DNA from: Tessaracoccus aquimaris
GTDB taxonomy: Bacteria; Actinomycetota; Actinomycetes; Propionibacteriales; Propionibacteriaceae
DNA length: 64,000 nucleotides
Assembly: GCF_001997345.1 (NCBI RefSeq)
Contig: NZ_CP019606.1
Location: 868,001 to 932,000 of the forward strand
Reading direction: 5' to 3'
The notes under the pieces were generated by a model. That model was not told where the DNA came from. It saw only the letters and a program-made list of their open reading frames with translations, and ran no database searches. A program made the position numbers and the translations under genes. This document shows positions 1 to 6,735 of the stretch, piece after piece. Position 1 is the first letter of the stretch, and every line of letters starts with the position of its first letter.

Positions 1-78
1 GGAAGCCTTCCGTTCTCGCTGACCCGTGAGGCGGACGTGCTGATCGGCGAGATGCAGTCGGTCGTCACCCAGCGCTGA
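1..78 (+). CDS. 3' end of an unidentified gene (partial)
   Basis: The frame is open from the first base and ends in TGA at 76-78, giving a C-terminal peptide of 25 residues that ends ...EMQSVVTQR. Codon use (GC-rich third positions) agrees with coding. Too little is present to name the protein. The next gene is on the opposite strand, so this fragment ends a transcription unit that lies to the left of the window. Confidence 0.5.
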   Translation, partial: GSLPFSLTREADVLIGEMQSVVTQR

Positions 79-118
79 CCCCCGACCACTTGAGCAACCC
101 ACCCGAGACCCGGTCCCG

Positions 119-1132
119 CTACCCGGCTCCGGCGAGCCAGGCAATCACCTCGGCCGCCGGGCGATCCGGGGCGCTGCGCCATCCCGTGCCCGCCCACAGG
201 TGGACGCGCTCCGCGTCGCCGGCCGCCGACGCCGCCTTCCGCAGCGGCGAGGTCAGGTGATGCACCGCGGGGTAGGCGTCCGGCGCGTGAGCGTCGTGCC
301 TGTCGATGAACTCGTTGCGCAGCGCCCGCGCGGGGCGCCCTGTGAACGCCCGGGTCAGCGTCGTCTCCGAGCACCGCGGGTCGGCAAGCGCCGCGCGGTG
401 CGTCGCCGACGTGCCCGCCTCCGGGGTGCGCAGCAGCAAGGTCCCGACGGCGACCGCCTCGGCTCCGGCGTCCAGTAGTCGACGCACCGCATCCGGGCCG
501 TCGACCCCGCCCGCTGCGATCACCGGTAGGTCGACCGCCGCGCGCATCTCCCGAACCAGGTCCTCGGTCGCCGTGCCGGGCACCCCGTTCAGGGGGTCGA
601 AGATCGCGCTGTGCCCGCCCGCTCCGACGCCCTGGGCGACCACGCCGTCCACCCCGACGGCGGACGCCTGCCGCGCCTCGTCGGCGCTGGTCACCGAGGC
701 AACCACGCGAGACCCGGCCGACCGTAGCGCCGCCACGACCTCGCCCGACGGAAGCCCGAACGTGAACGACACCACGGGCACCGGGTGCGACACCAGGAAG
801 CCGATCTTCGCGTCCCACCCGTCGTCATCGGCTTCGGGCGGCACGCCGAGCGCGACGCCGAGAGCATCGGCCTCCGGGCGGAGTCGCGCCGCGTAAGCCT
901 CGACCGCCGCCGGATCGGCAGGCCGGGTCCCGGGCACGAACAGGTTGACGCCGAACCGCTCGCCGCGCAGTGCGTCGATCTCCGCGGCCATCGCCCCGAC
1001 GCTCTTGTAGCCGCCCGCCAGGAACGGAAACCCACCGGCGCCGAGCACGGCGCGGCTCAGCGCCACCGTTGTCGCGCCTCCGGCCATCGGCGCGGCAACC
1101 ACCGGCAACCGCGTCCCCAAGATCCCGTTCAT
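119..1132 (-). CDS. Nitronate monooxygenase-like FMN oxidoreductase
   Basis: A 337-residue TIM-barrel flavoprotein of the nitronate monooxygenase / 2-nitropropane dioxygenase family, which oxidises alkyl nitronates with FMN in the cytoplasm. The N-terminus has the usual P-x-x-x-APMAGG opening (ILGTRLPVVAAPMAGG). The FMN-phosphate loop GVDGVVAQGVGAGGHSA is near residues 145-160, followed by LPVIAAGGVDG and AEAVAVGTLLL. The frame stays open upstream of 1132, but the family N-terminus and an ATGA overlap with the preceding gene (its stop at 1129-1131) support the ATG at 1132. It is probably translationally coupled to the DUF2332 gene. The substrate cannot be told from sequence; many members are only generic NAD(P)H:flavin or nitroalkane oxidases. 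Confidence 0.85.
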   Translation of the reverse strand: MNGILGTRLPVVAAPMAGGATTVALSRAVLGAGGFPFLAGGYKSVGAMAAEIDALRGERFGVNLFVPGTRPADPAAVEAYAARLRPEADALGVALGVPPEADDDGWDAKIGFLVSHPVPVVSFTFGLPSGEVVAALRSAGSRVVASVTSADEARQASAVGVDGVVAQGVGAGGHSAIFDPLNGVPGTATEDLVREMRAAVDLPVIAAGGVDGPDAVRRLLDAGAEAVAVGTLLLRTPEAGTSATHRAALADPRCSETTLTRAFTGRPARALRNEFIDRHDAHAPDAYPAVHHLTSPLRKAASAAGDAERVHLWAGTGWRSAPDRPAAEVIAWLAGAG

Positions 1133-1866
1133 CGCACATCCTCTCCGAGCCAGGCCACTTTCGCCCCGCGCTGCCAGCACCGTCCGACGGCGTCGAAGCG
1201 CAGTTGCCCGCCCGACGACACCGCCACTCCAAGGATGCTGTGCCCGGAGGCGGGACGGTCGCCGAACGTGGGAATCGACGGCGCCACGCCCACACCCTCG
1301 ACCGAGACCCACGCGATCCGGCGCTCCCGGGCGAGTGAGGCGACCGCGGCAAGCAGCGCGGCCCGCCGTGACGCCGCCAGCGCGGAGACGGCCCAGGTCG
1401 TCATGACGATGGGTGCCACGCCGGCGGGCAGGGCGGCGACGGCGGAAGGAAGCATCTCGATGGGGTCTCCAGGGACGCTGACGACGTCGTGGCCGGACAG
1501 CAGGTCGACCTGCGCCCTCGCGACCTCCCGCCGCTCAACCGGCGACGATTCGACGGCCAACAACCGATCCGAGGCGGAGCCAAGGTCGAGTGGGGAGCGC
1601 GCCAGGACGATGCGCCGCACCACCGTTGGCAGGGCCGTCGATGGCGGCGCGGCGCGCCTGATGACGTCGGCGGTGATTCGCACCGGCGATCCGGGCGACC
1701 CGAGGCTCACACCCGTGGAGTAGTCGACGCGCGCCAGGTCGACGACCAGGTTCAACCCCGCCGGGCGACTCACATCGATCAGCGCGACCCTGTCGACCCC
1801 CAACCGACGCGCGGCCTCCGCGACCAGCGGCGCCAGGGGTGCGACGCGGCCCAGCTGCTCCTGCAT
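1129..1866 (-). CDS. DUF2332 family protein, short at the N-terminus
   Basis: 245 residues matching the central and C-terminal part of DUF2332 proteins: VALIDVSRPAGLNLVVDLARV (family: vEvGaSAGLNLLwDrY), then SPVRI, RRIVLARSPLDL and GDPIEMLPSAVAALP. The family is usually about 330 residues. Here the first 80-100 residues are missing: a TAG lies 10 bp upstream of the ATG (1876-1878), and the SulP gene ends only 17 bp further up. In the motif that is normally a glycine-alanine-serine loop, R-P replaces A-S. The molecular function of DUF2332 is unknown, although the fold resembles an S-adenosylmethionine methyltransferase. This may be a truncated, still expressed copy. Its stop overlaps the next gene. 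Confidence 0.7.
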   Translation of the reverse strand: MQEQLGRVAPLAPLVAEAARRLGVDRVALIDVSRPAGLNLVVDLARVDYSTGVSLGSPGSPVRITADVIRRAAPPSTALPTVVRRIVLARSPLDLGSASDRLLAVESSPVERREVARAQVDLLSGHDVVSVPGDPIEMLPSAVAALPAGVAPIVMTTWAVSALAASRRAALLAAVASLARERRIAWVSVEGVGVAPSIPTFGDRPASGHSILGVAVSSGGQLRFDAVGRCWQRGAKVAWLGEDVR

Positions 1867-1883
1867 GCCCCGACGCTAGCGCC

Positions 1884-3524
1884 TCACGCCGCCAGGGACT
1901 CCCGGTAGACGTGACTACGGGCGTGCTCGACGGCGGCGTCGAGGTCCTCGAACAGGTGCTTGCCGGTGCGCAGCGAGCCGATCACGCCGACCCTGTCCGC
2001 GAGGCGGAGTTGGGTCGCGCGGATGCCCTTGATGAGGACGGTGATGCCCCGCCGCTCCAGATGGCCGACGAGTTCGGTCAGCGCCTGGGCCCCCGTGGCG
2101 TCCAGGTACTGGATCTGCGACATCCGCAGGATCACCACGCTCACGCCGTCGACGGCCTCGACGCGGCTCAGGACCCGCTCGGCTGCGCCGAAGAACAGCG
2201 CCCCGTCGAGCCGCAGCAGCGCGATCCGCTCATCCCCAGAAACGGCAGGGGAGGGAAGGGCCTGCCGGTGCACGCCACAGGTGCGCGCCATGGCCCGCAG
2301 CGCGAAGAAGGCGGCCACCACTACGCCGATCAGCACCGCGTAGATGAGGTCGACGCTCACGGTCACGAGCGCCGTCAGCACGAAGATCGCGGCCGTCGAC
2401 CGGTTCGACCGGAGGATGATCGCGACGGTGCGAAGCGGCACCATCTTCGCCGCCGTCACCATCAACACTCCGGACAGGGCGGCGAGCGGAATCGTCGACA
2501 CGGCCCCGCTTGCCAGATAGACGACCCCGAGCAGCAGCGCGGCGTGCACGAGCGCCGCGAGCCGGGTGCGTGCCCCGGAGCGGATGTTGACGGCGGTGCG
2601 GGCGATCGCGCCGGTGGCTGGCATGCCACCGAACAGCCCCGCGGCGACCGAGGCGAGGCCCTGTCCGACCAGTTCCCGGTCGGCGTCGTAGGCGCCGGTG
2701 TCGGAGACGGCCGAGGCGACCCGGGCCGAGAGCAGCGACTCGATGGCGGCCAGCGCGGCCACCGTCAGCGCCGGGCCGACCAGGGCCTGCAACGTCTGCA
2801 GCGACGCCTCCGGCAGCCTGGGCGCAGGCAGCGAGTTGGGAAGGGCGCCGATGTCGGCCACGTCGAGCCTCAGCAGCACGGCGACCAGCGTCGCGACGAC
2901 GATGGCCACGATCGAGCCGGGGATGGACGGGTGCAGCCGCGGCGCGAGCGTCATGACGGCGGCCACCACAGCGACGAGCGCGAGCGGAACGAGGGCCGCA
3001 GGACCCGCCGAGGCGATCGCCGACACCGCGCCCAGGAACGCGTTCTCGCCGCCGGTCGGGGAGACTCCGACGGCGGCTGGCACCTGCTGCAGGAAGATGA
3101 TCACGGCGATGCCGAGCGTGAAGCCCTCGATCACGGGCCAGGGGATCAGCGCCACCGACTGGCCGAGACGGAGCACCCCGGCCACGATGACGAAGACGCC
3201 GGCGAGCACGCTCACCACCGTCAGGGCACCCACGCCGTGCGAGGCGACGATCGGCCCGAGCACCACGACCATCGCCCCTGTGGGTCCGGACACCTGCACG
3301 TTGGACCCGCCGAACACCGCCGCGACGACGCCTGCGACGATCGCGGTGACGAGGCCCGCCTCCGCGCCCGCGCCGGAACTGACGCCGAACGCGAGGGCGA
3401 GGGGGAGCGCGACGATGCCAACCGTCACGCCCGCGAGGAGGTCCCGCCGCCAGGTCCGGGGCACGTCACGGTAGTCGCGCCAGTTCGGCAGCAGTGCGGC
3501 CGCCCTGGCGAGGACGGCGCTCAC
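1884..3524 (-). CDS. SulP family anion transporter with STAS domain
   Basis: 546 residues. Residues from about 25 to 400 form the polytopic SulP core with the signature FGGSNVQVSGPTGAMVVVL near residues 70-90. A C-terminal cytoplasmic STAS domain covers about 420-535 (RIALLRLDGALFFGAAE ... YLDATGAQALTELVGHL). The family carries sulfate, bicarbonate or other anions across the membrane. The GTG start overlaps the stop of the upstream arsR-type gene (GTGA at 3521-3524), so the transporter is probably co-transcribed with and controlled by that regulator. The actual anion is not determined by sequence. Confidence 0.92.
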   Translation of the reverse strand: MSAVLARAAALLPNWRDYRDVPRTWRRDLLAGVTVGIVALPLALAFGVSSGAGAEAGLVTAIVAGVVAAVFGGSNVQVSGPTGAMVVVLGPIVASHGVGALTVVSVLAGVFVIVAGVLRLGQSVALIPWPVIEGFTLGIAVIIFLQQVPAAVGVSPTGGENAFLGAVSAIASAGPAALVPLALVAVVAAVMTLAPRLHPSIPGSIVAIVVATLVAVLLRLDVADIGALPNSLPAPRLPEASLQTLQALVGPALTVAALAAIESLLSARVASAVSDTGAYDADRELVGQGLASVAAGLFGGMPATGAIARTAVNIRSGARTRLAALVHAALLLGVVYLASGAVSTIPLAALSGVLMVTAAKMVPLRTVAIILRSNRSTAAIFVLTALVTVSVDLIYAVLIGVVVAAFFALRAMARTCGVHRQALPSPAVSGDERIALLRLDGALFFGAAERVLSRVEAVDGVSVVILRMSQIQYLDATGAQALTELVGHLERRGITVLIKGIRATQLRLADRVGVIGSLRTGKHLFEDLDAAVEHARSHVYRESLAA

Positions 3525-3892
3525 CGGTCGGCGGCCGGGGTCAGGGGCAGTTCGGCGGTGGCGCTGAGTTGGCGTGCGGTGTCGTGCAGCACCTCGCCGA
3601 GCAGGGTCCGGGCGACGCTCAACAGGTCGGCGATCTGGGGGTACGCGAGCCGGTAGAAGACCTGGCTACCGCGGCGCTCGGACGCGACGAGGCGGTGCCG
3701 ACGCAGCACCGAAAGATGCTGGGACAGGTGCGACGGCTCGAGTCCGGTGTCGGCGAGCAGTCGGGTGACGCCGACCTCGTCGTCGCCTGCGAGCACCTCG
3801 AGGATCCGCACCCGCAGCGGATGCGACAGGCCCTTGAACAGGTTGGCCTTGACCTCGTACAGCGGCCGCTGCGCCCCAAGGTAGTTCTCCAC
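3521..3892 (-). CDS. ArsR/SmtB-type winged-helix regulator
   Basis: 123 residues with the ArsR-type winged helix: FKGLSHPLRVRILEVLAG (residues 19-36), recognition helix TGLEPSHLSQHLSVLRRHRLV (about 50-70), then the wing RRGSQVFYRL. It lacks the CxC metal motif of classical ArsR, so the sensed signal is unknown. The GTG start is preceded by GGAGGT six bases upstream. A perfect 7-bp inverted repeat lies directly upstream at 3901-3924, as expected for autorepression. The following SulP gene overlaps, which suggests control of anion uptake. Confidence 0.88.
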   Translation of the reverse strand: MENYLGAQRPLYEVKANLFKGLSHPLRVRILEVLAGDDEVGVTRLLADTGLEPSHLSQHLSVLRRHRLVASERRGSQVFYRLAYPQIADLLSVARTLLGEVLHDTARQLSATAELPLTPAADR

Positions 3893-3900
3893 GACACCTC

Positions 3901-3924
3901 CGATATGTTGATTTCATCATATCG
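3901..3924. promoter_or_regulatory. Operator-like inverted repeat upstream of the ArsR gene
   Basis: CGATATG at 3901-3907 and its exact reverse complement CATATCG at 3918-3924, separated by 10 bp. It is the only AT-rich patch in the intergenic region and sits 9 bp upstream of the ArsR-type start codon. Arm length and spacing fit an ArsR-family dimer site. Autoregulation is inferred. Confidence 0.6.
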
Positions 3925-3952
3925 TGAAGCCGTCGGGCGACCGCAGGCAGGC

Positions 3953-4777
3953 TTAGCGTGGGGCGAACAGGTCGTCGACGCCCATGCCGGCAGGCATCTC
4001 GCTGACGCAGCCGGAGCCGACCTCGACCAGCCACCACCGTCCATCCTGGTCGCGCGTGACATCGGTGGTCACGAAGGGCACCGCCAGGTCGGCGACGCGT
4101 TCGCCGAGCACCCGGACGAAACCGTCAAGCTCCGTGGTGTCCAGGACGTCCGGCCTGCTCTGCGGGTGGTTGCGGGTCTGCACGCAGGCGCCCTCAACCC
4201 ACCAGAGCCGCAATTCGTCGGCCAGCAGCGGCACGAACTCCCGCACCACGAGCGCGTCCTCCTCTCCGGAGATCCGCTCGCGCAAGTTCCCGACAACCCG
4301 TGGCAGGTCGAGGGGGGAACTGACGTACATCGCGTTGGCCCAGTCGTCCTTGGCCGACTTGCTCAGGCCCTTCACGACGTAACGCCCGTCGCCGAGGCGG
4401 TCCGCCACCATGTCGGCGAGCCTCTCGTCCGGGATGTCGAGGGGTGCCACAACGGAGCGCGGGGTCACACCCTCCATCGCGTCGATCCAGCCGTCGAGGA
4501 ACTGTGACCGGGCGTAGCCGTCGGCGCTCACCCAGGGGGTAGCGCCCTTGGCCTCGATCGCGTCGGCGAGCCTGCGGTAGCCGTCCTTGCCCAGGATCCA
4601 GCCCCGGTAGGCGATCGTCTCGCCCGCGACGGGGAGTTGGCGCTCCAGGAGTCGGCCCTCTGCGGCGTCCCACAGCGCGACCCTCGGCCCGTCGACGGCG
4701 GCGGCCTCGTCGGCGAAGAACTCGTCGACGGCCTTGGGGTTCAGCAGGGAGTTGGGGTAGACGAACCGCATCCTCAT
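3953..4777 (-). CDS. ATP-grasp domain protein
   Basis: 274 residues. The C-terminal half has the ATP-grasp layout: RYVVKGLSKSAK (ATP-binding Lys, about residues 130-142), EDALVVREFVPLL, LRLWWVEG, and the Mg-binding end DQDGRWWLVEVGSGCVSEMP. This class of stand-alone ATP-grasp proteins makes carboxylate-amine bonds, but the substrates are unknown. The ATG overlaps the stop of the HxlR-type regulator (ATGA at 4774-4777), indicating one transcription unit. Confidence 0.75.
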   Translation of the reverse strand: MRMRFVYPNSLLNPKAVDEFFADEAAAVDGPRVALWDAAEGRLLERQLPVAGETIAYRGWILGKDGYRRLADAIEAKGATPWVSADGYARSQFLDGWIDAMEGVTPRSVVAPLDIPDERLADMVADRLGDGRYVVKGLSKSAKDDWANAMYVSSPLDLPRVVGNLRERISGEEDALVVREFVPLLADELRLWWVEGACVQTRNHPQSRPDVLDTTELDGFVRVLGERVADLAVPFVTTDVTRDQDGRWWLVEVGSGCVSEMPAGMGVDDLFAPR

Positions 4778-5133
4778 CCCGCCTTGTCGTAGCTGTCGCG
4801 TGCCGCCTCGACGTGGTGCATGTTGGCGATCGCCCAGTCCTCCAGCGCCTGCAGCGGGACGCGCAGCGAGTGCCCGGCGGCGGTGAGTTCGTAGTCGACC
4901 CGCGGGGGCACCTGTGGGTAGAGCGTGCGCTTGACCAGCCCGTCGCGTTCCAGGTGGCGCAGCGTCTGGGTGAGCATCTTCTGCGAGATCCCGTCGACGC
5001 GCCTGGCCAGTTCGCCGAAGCGCAGGGGGCCGTCCTCGGCGAGGATGCCGACGATCAGCACCGTCCAGCGGTCGCCGATCCGGTCGAGCAGTCGCCGGCT
5101 CGGGCAGTTGCGGTCATAGGGGTTCCACTGCAT
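4774..5133 (-). CDS. HxlR family transcriptional regulator
   Basis: 119 residues with the HxlR winged helix: NCPSRRLLDRIGDRWTVLIVGIL, LRFGELARRVDGISQKMLTQTLRHLERDGLV, and the wing YPQVPPRVDYELTAAG. Members of this family sense electrophiles or redox state and commonly flank oxidoreductase genes. The start has a good Shine-Dalgarno (GGAGGACCG before ATG). The gene is divergent from an NAD(P)-binding protein gene, and its unit includes the overlapping ATP-grasp gene. Control of the divergent gene is the likely role. Confidence 0.9.
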   Translation of the reverse strand: MQWNPYDRNCPSRRLLDRIGDRWTVLIVGILAEDGPLRFGELARRVDGISQKMLTQTLRHLERDGLVKRTLYPQVPPRVDYELTAAGHSLRVPLQALEDWAIANMHHVEAARDSYDKAG

Positions 5134-5199
5134 CGGTCCTCCTCAGGCACCAAACGGAAAGCTGCTTACCTTGTGGTGCGTACTTCACAACGCATCGTT

Positions 5200-5216
5200 A
5201 CTTACCTAGAGTAAGT
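5200..5216. promoter_or_regulatory. Palindrome in the HxlR / oxidoreductase divergent promoter
   Basis: ACTTAC at 5200-5205 and GTAAGT at 5211-5216 form a perfect 6-bp inverted repeat with a CTAGA spacer, in the 130-bp region between the divergent starts at 5133 and 5264. A weaker TTGTG...CACAA repeat lies at 5171-5190. The first is the better candidate for the HxlR dimer site. Confidence 0.5.
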
Positions 5217-5263
5217 GTCAACGGCTTCGGATGGAAGCGATTCTTCAGGAGAGGAACTGAGAT

Positions 5264-5908
5264 ATGACACGCATCACCGTTCTCGGCGGCACCGGATACG
5301 CGGGCTCCAACATCGCGCGCGAGGCGGCCTCCCGCGGGCACGACGTGACGGTGGTGGCCCGACATGTGCCGCGGGAGAGCCTTGCCGGCGTTCGCTACGT
5401 CACCGGTGACGTCGCCGACGAGGCGACCCTCGCGAGCGCTGTCGACGGCGCGGACGTCGTGGTCGAGGCCCTTGCGCCCCGAGGCCCGCTCGCGGGCGAA
5501 CTGCGTGGCGTCGTGCGGCGCCTCGCCGAGGTCGCCCAGCGGGCCGGGAAGAGGCTGGGAGTGGTCGGGGGAGCCGGGTCGCTGCTGGTCGCACCCGAGG
5601 GGCCAGCCCTGTCGGAGACCCCTGGGTTCCCCGACGCCTTCCTCGCCGAGGCGAGGGAGATGGGCGACGTCCTCGGCGACCTGCGCGCCTCCGACGAGGC
5701 ACTGGACTGGTTCTACGTGAGCCCTGCCGCGAACTTCGGCGGCGCTAACGCGGGCGAGCGGACGGGGTCCTACAGGATCGGCGGTGACGTGCTGCTCAGC
5801 GACGAGCACGGTATCTCCAATATCTCCGGGGCCGACTTCGCAAAGGCCGTCGTCGACGAGATCGAGGAGCCGGCGCACCGGCGCGCGCGCTTCGGCGTCG
5901 CGTACTGA
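5264..5908 (+). CDS. NAD(P)-binding Rossmann protein (NmrA / atypical SDR type)
   Basis: 214 residues. The N-terminal nucleotide loop is VLGGTGYAGSNIAREAASRGHDVTVVAR (G-G-T-G-x-x-G, residues 7-13), followed by a DV at the end of beta-3 (VRYVTGDVADEATL) and LDWFYVSPAANFG late in the chain, typical of the YwnB/NmrA-like atypical SDR group. These act as NAD(P)H-dependent quinone or flavin reductases or as redox sensors. Transcribed divergently from HxlR, which usually controls such genes. The Shine-Dalgarno is GAGAGGAAC, ahead of the ATG at 5264. Confidence 0.85.
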   Translation: MTRITVLGGTGYAGSNIAREAASRGHDVTVVARHVPRESLAGVRYVTGDVADEATLASAVDGADVVVEALAPRGPLAGELRGVVRRLAEVAQRAGKRLGVVGGAGSLLVAPEGPALSETPGFPDAFLAEAREMGDVLGDLRASDEALDWFYVSPAANFGGANAGERTGSYRIGGDVLLSDEHGISNISGADFAKAVVDEIEEPAHRRARFGVAY

Positions 5909-5972
5909 CGGGGGGGAGAGGGTCACGGCCGGGACGCCCCCCAATTGGTCGCCCCGGTCGCGACATCCCCGA

Positions 5973-6206
5973 CTAGCTGCCCGCGACCTTCCTGCCATCG
6001 AAGGAGGCCCCGAAGATCGGGGCGAGCAGGCAGACGTTGAGCGCGCCGACCACCGTGAACAGCGCGCCGACGGCGAGCAGGACCACGCCGAGGGCGATCG
6101 AGCCTCCGGCGACCAGGATCGTGATGCCTGCGGCGAGCAGGGCGACGCCTGCGACGATCCGCAGGGCACGGCCCGCGGTGGATGACATGAACTGGGCGAA
6201 ACGCAT
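5973..6206 (-). CDS. DUF2892 small membrane protein
   Basis: 77 residues with two membrane helices (ALRIVAGVALLAAGITILVA and ALGVVLLAVGALFTVVGAL) followed by NVCLLAPIFG, as in the DUF2892 / YgaP C-terminal membrane domain. I prefer the ATG at 6206: AGGAG lies about nine bases upstream of it. An in-frame GTG at 6215 has no room for a ribosome site. It follows the Fur-type gene with an 8-bp gap, so it is probably in the same operon. Function is unknown beyond membrane location. Confidence 0.75.
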   Translation of the reverse strand: MRFAQFMSSTAGRALRIVAGVALLAAGITILVAGGSIALGVVLLAVGALFTVVGALNVCLLAPIFGASFDGRKVAGS

Positions 6207-6211
6207 CTGAA

Positions 6212-6586
6212 TCACTCCTCAGGTTTGGCGCGGCACTGGGCGCACCGGCCACGGATTACCAAGCCGTCCTCGGCCAGGTGGGTCCCGAGTTGTTCCTGGA
6301 TCGCGTCCAGGGCGCTCGCCGGCAGGGTGACGTCGACGATGCCGCCGCAGTGAGTGCAGACGAAGTGGTCGTGCGTCTCCGGTCGGGTGTCGAGCACCGC
6401 CTGGCGCGCGTCCGTCGGCACTGCTCCGATCTCGCCGCGCTCAAGGAGTCGCGCCGTGATGCGGTGCAGTGAGGTGAGGGACAGCTCAGGTAGCTGCGAT
6501 TCAAGCGCCGCATGGAGCTCGAGGTTCGTCGCGTGCTGCAGCCGCGCGAGCGCCTCGAGGACCGTCCGGGTCTGGATCGTGGCCAT
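6212..6586 (-). CDS. Fur family metal-dependent regulator
   Basis: 124 residues. The winged helix (TVLEALARLQHATNLELHAAL ... LTSLHRITARLLERGEI) is followed by the metal-binding dimerisation region: THDHFVCTHCGGIVDV and the C-terminal GRCAQCRAK, i.e. two CxxC pairs for structural zinc, plus HDHF. The lack of an obvious third histidine cluster makes the exact subtype (Fur, Zur or PerR) undecidable by eye. The start ATG has GGTGGAG in front. An imperfect palindrome lies 14 bp upstream. The neighbour is a small membrane protein. Confidence 0.88.
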   Translation of the reverse strand: MATIQTRTVLEALARLQHATNLELHAALESQLPELSLTSLHRITARLLERGEIGAVPTDARQAVLDTRPETHDHFVCTHCGGIVDVTLPASALDAIQEQLGTHLAEDGLVIRGRCAQCRAKPEE

Positions 6587-6600
6587 GGCTCCACCTTAGA

Positions 6601-6613
6601 GTAAATAATTCAC
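6601..6613. promoter_or_regulatory. Fur-box-like AT-rich palindrome
   Basis: GTAAATAATTCAC at 6601-6613, with five of six base pairs symmetric about the central A, just upstream of the Fur-family start at 6586. It resembles Fur/PerR-type boxes and stands out in GC-rich surroundings. Autoregulation is inferred. Confidence 0.4.
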
Positions 6614-6735
6614 ATACGTCAATCGTTCACATTTGCTAAGTCTTGACGCTGATTGGAGCCTACCTGTCGGTCACGACAGTGCGGAGGCTGTCCGGCGAGG
6701 CAAGATGGAGCCCCTAGTCGGAGTGAGGTGAACGC

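Noticed and set aside
1839..3656. 600-codon plus-strand frame across the SulP gene
   Set aside because: Antisense shadow of SulP: composition dominated by Arg, Gly, His and Asp; no motifs.
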